Source: Candidatus Stoquefichus massiliensis AP9
GTDB lineage: Bacteria > Bacillota_I > Bacilli_A > Erysipelotrichales > Coprobacillaceae
Assembly: GCF_000455285.1 (NCBI RefSeq)
Contig: NZ_HG005287.1
Location: 1 to 41,748 of the forward strand
Reading direction: 5' to 3'
Length of the DNA: 41,748 nt
Position numbers and translations under genes: made by a program. Shown here piece after piece: positions 41,205 to 41,748 of the stretch. A model generated the notes under the pieces. The model made no database searches. It worked only from the letters and a program-made list of their open reading frames with translations, and was not told the origin of the DNA. Within the stretch, counting starts at the first letter, position 1; each line of letters begins with the position of its first letter.

Positions 41205-41748
41205 CTATATTTCCATTATTTGTTCTTTAAATTCCTCATAACTTATATTTTCAAAAATAATCATATGTATTCTATCTAATTGTGCTTCAGTACAATCATA
41301 TAACCATTCTAACTCATGTATTCCATACTTTGCATAAATGATTTTCTTGATTTCTTCTATTTTTCCTTCTTCTTTTGAATCCCTCATTCCTTGCTCAATG
41401 ACCCTTCTCTCTCGTTCTATATGACAATAGATCATAAAGTCTTCTGAATGCAAATATCTATCATATAATGCTTTTATATCCTTTCCTAATTCTGTCTTTG
41501 CCTTTTTCTTATGATTACTCTCATCGGAAAACATCCAGAACGCCTCCTGTATATCTTGATATCTTACATCCATTTTCATTTCCTCCAATCTTTGTATTTG
41601 CAATATATGGAATTCTAATAATCCTCTTTCCATCAGCACCTGATAATCATGTTCAAAGTTCTTAATCAGTGGTCCTGTATAAATAATGAATTGTCTAACC
41701 TTCTTAACCTCTTTATAATTATTTAATTCTATCATTTGTCTTGAGATC
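41205..41748 (-). CDS. Rpn/PD-(D/E)XK family transposase-like nuclease, 5' end missing
   Basis: The C-terminal part of a protein like the recombination-promoting nucleases or PDDEXK_2 'putative transposases', about 180 residues visible. The segment MIELNN...VRQFIIYTGPL resembles the region after the catalytic core in that family. The late ERRVIEQGMRDSKEEGKIEEIKKI stretch is the usual charged helical linker. The frame is open to the window edge, and the ATG at 41735 has no SD, so the gene very likely begins outside. Family assignment is by pattern only. Confidence 0.6.
   Translation of the reverse strand, partial: ISRQMIELNNYKEVKKVRQFIIYTGPLIKNFEHDYQVLMERGLLEFHILQIQRLEEMKMDVRYQDIQEAFWMFSDESNHKKKAKTELGKDIKALYDRYLHSEDFMIYCHIERERRVIEQGMRDSKEEGKIEEIKKIIYAKYGIHELEWLYDCTEAQLDRIHMIIFENISYEEFKEQIMEI

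Noticed and set aside
1-41748. CRISPR arrays, insertion sequences, prophage or defence genes.
   Set aside because: No regularly spaced repeats, transposase with terminal repeats, integrase or phage gene pattern was seen; the Rpn-like gene at the right edge is the only mobile-element-related sequence.

Overview
The window looks like the chromosome of a low-GC, spore-forming Firmicute, most probably of class Erysipelotrichia (Coprobacillus/Thomasclavelia-like). The basis is AT-rich DNA, near-consensus sigma-A promoters, strong GGAGG ribosome binding sites, sporulation genes (cwlJ, gerQ, yabP, yabQ, spoVT, a sigH-like factor), and two features I associate with the Erysipelotrichia/Mollicutes branch: a shortened ribosomal protein L11 loop and Asn at the rifampicin-contact His of RpoB. 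The taxonomic placement is inference. I see no rRNA, tRNA, IS element, prophage, CRISPR array or defence island. Almost everything lies on the minus strand, so transcription units are read from high to low coordinates.

Layout. 1-1366: a promoter leaving the left edge, an orphan lactose/cellobiose PTS IIA gene and a Cof-type HAD phosphatase. 1455-20866: the large information-processing cluster, in transcription order cysS (with a T-box leader), mrnC, rlmB, sigH, rpmG, secE, nusG / rplK, rplA / rplJ, rplL, rsmC-like / rpoB, rpoC / rpsL, rpsG, fusA / tuf. It is divided by internal promoters, terminators and an L10 leader. The order matches Bacillus except that the rae1 (yacP) gene is missing between rlmB and sigH. 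20869-25215: a lipoprotein gene and the glycogen-synthesis operon glgC-glgD-glgA with a possible cre site. 25343-26101 (plus strand): cwlJ-gerQ, spore germination. 26181-30499: esterase, two tandem HAD phosphatases, ung, folC. 30528-33062: GDPD phosphodiesterase, spoVT, rqcP, yabP, yabQ, divIC, the conserved sporulation/division block. 33081-33907 (plus strand): another HAD phosphatase. 33939-36323: a YheO-like regulator with CBS-domain inorganic pyrophosphatase. 36370-37174: a zinc-ribbon membrane protein and a DUF2085 membrane protein. 37178-41133: Leloir operon galT-galM-galK, with three phased direct repeats upstream. 41160-41748: an Rpn-type nuclease gene cut by the right edge.

The genes are mainly core functions: translation, transcription, carbon storage and galactose entry, plus sporulation and spore germination. 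Gene packing is very tight. Many junctions are TAATG stop/start overlaps or TAGGAGG stop/SD overlaps, and several terminators contain the stop codon of the gene they end. No gene-free stretch exceeds 300 bases. The longest is 20625-20868 (cysS T-box), followed by 25159-25367 (glgC/cwlJ promoters), 16345-16549 (rplK leader and nusG terminator) and 5746-5936 (rpsL promoter and rpoC terminator).

I do not see a clearly new multi-gene system. The most interesting items are small: the RpoB and L11 drug-site variants, the phased repeats upstream of galT, the divergent cysS T-box, and compact sporulation promoters.
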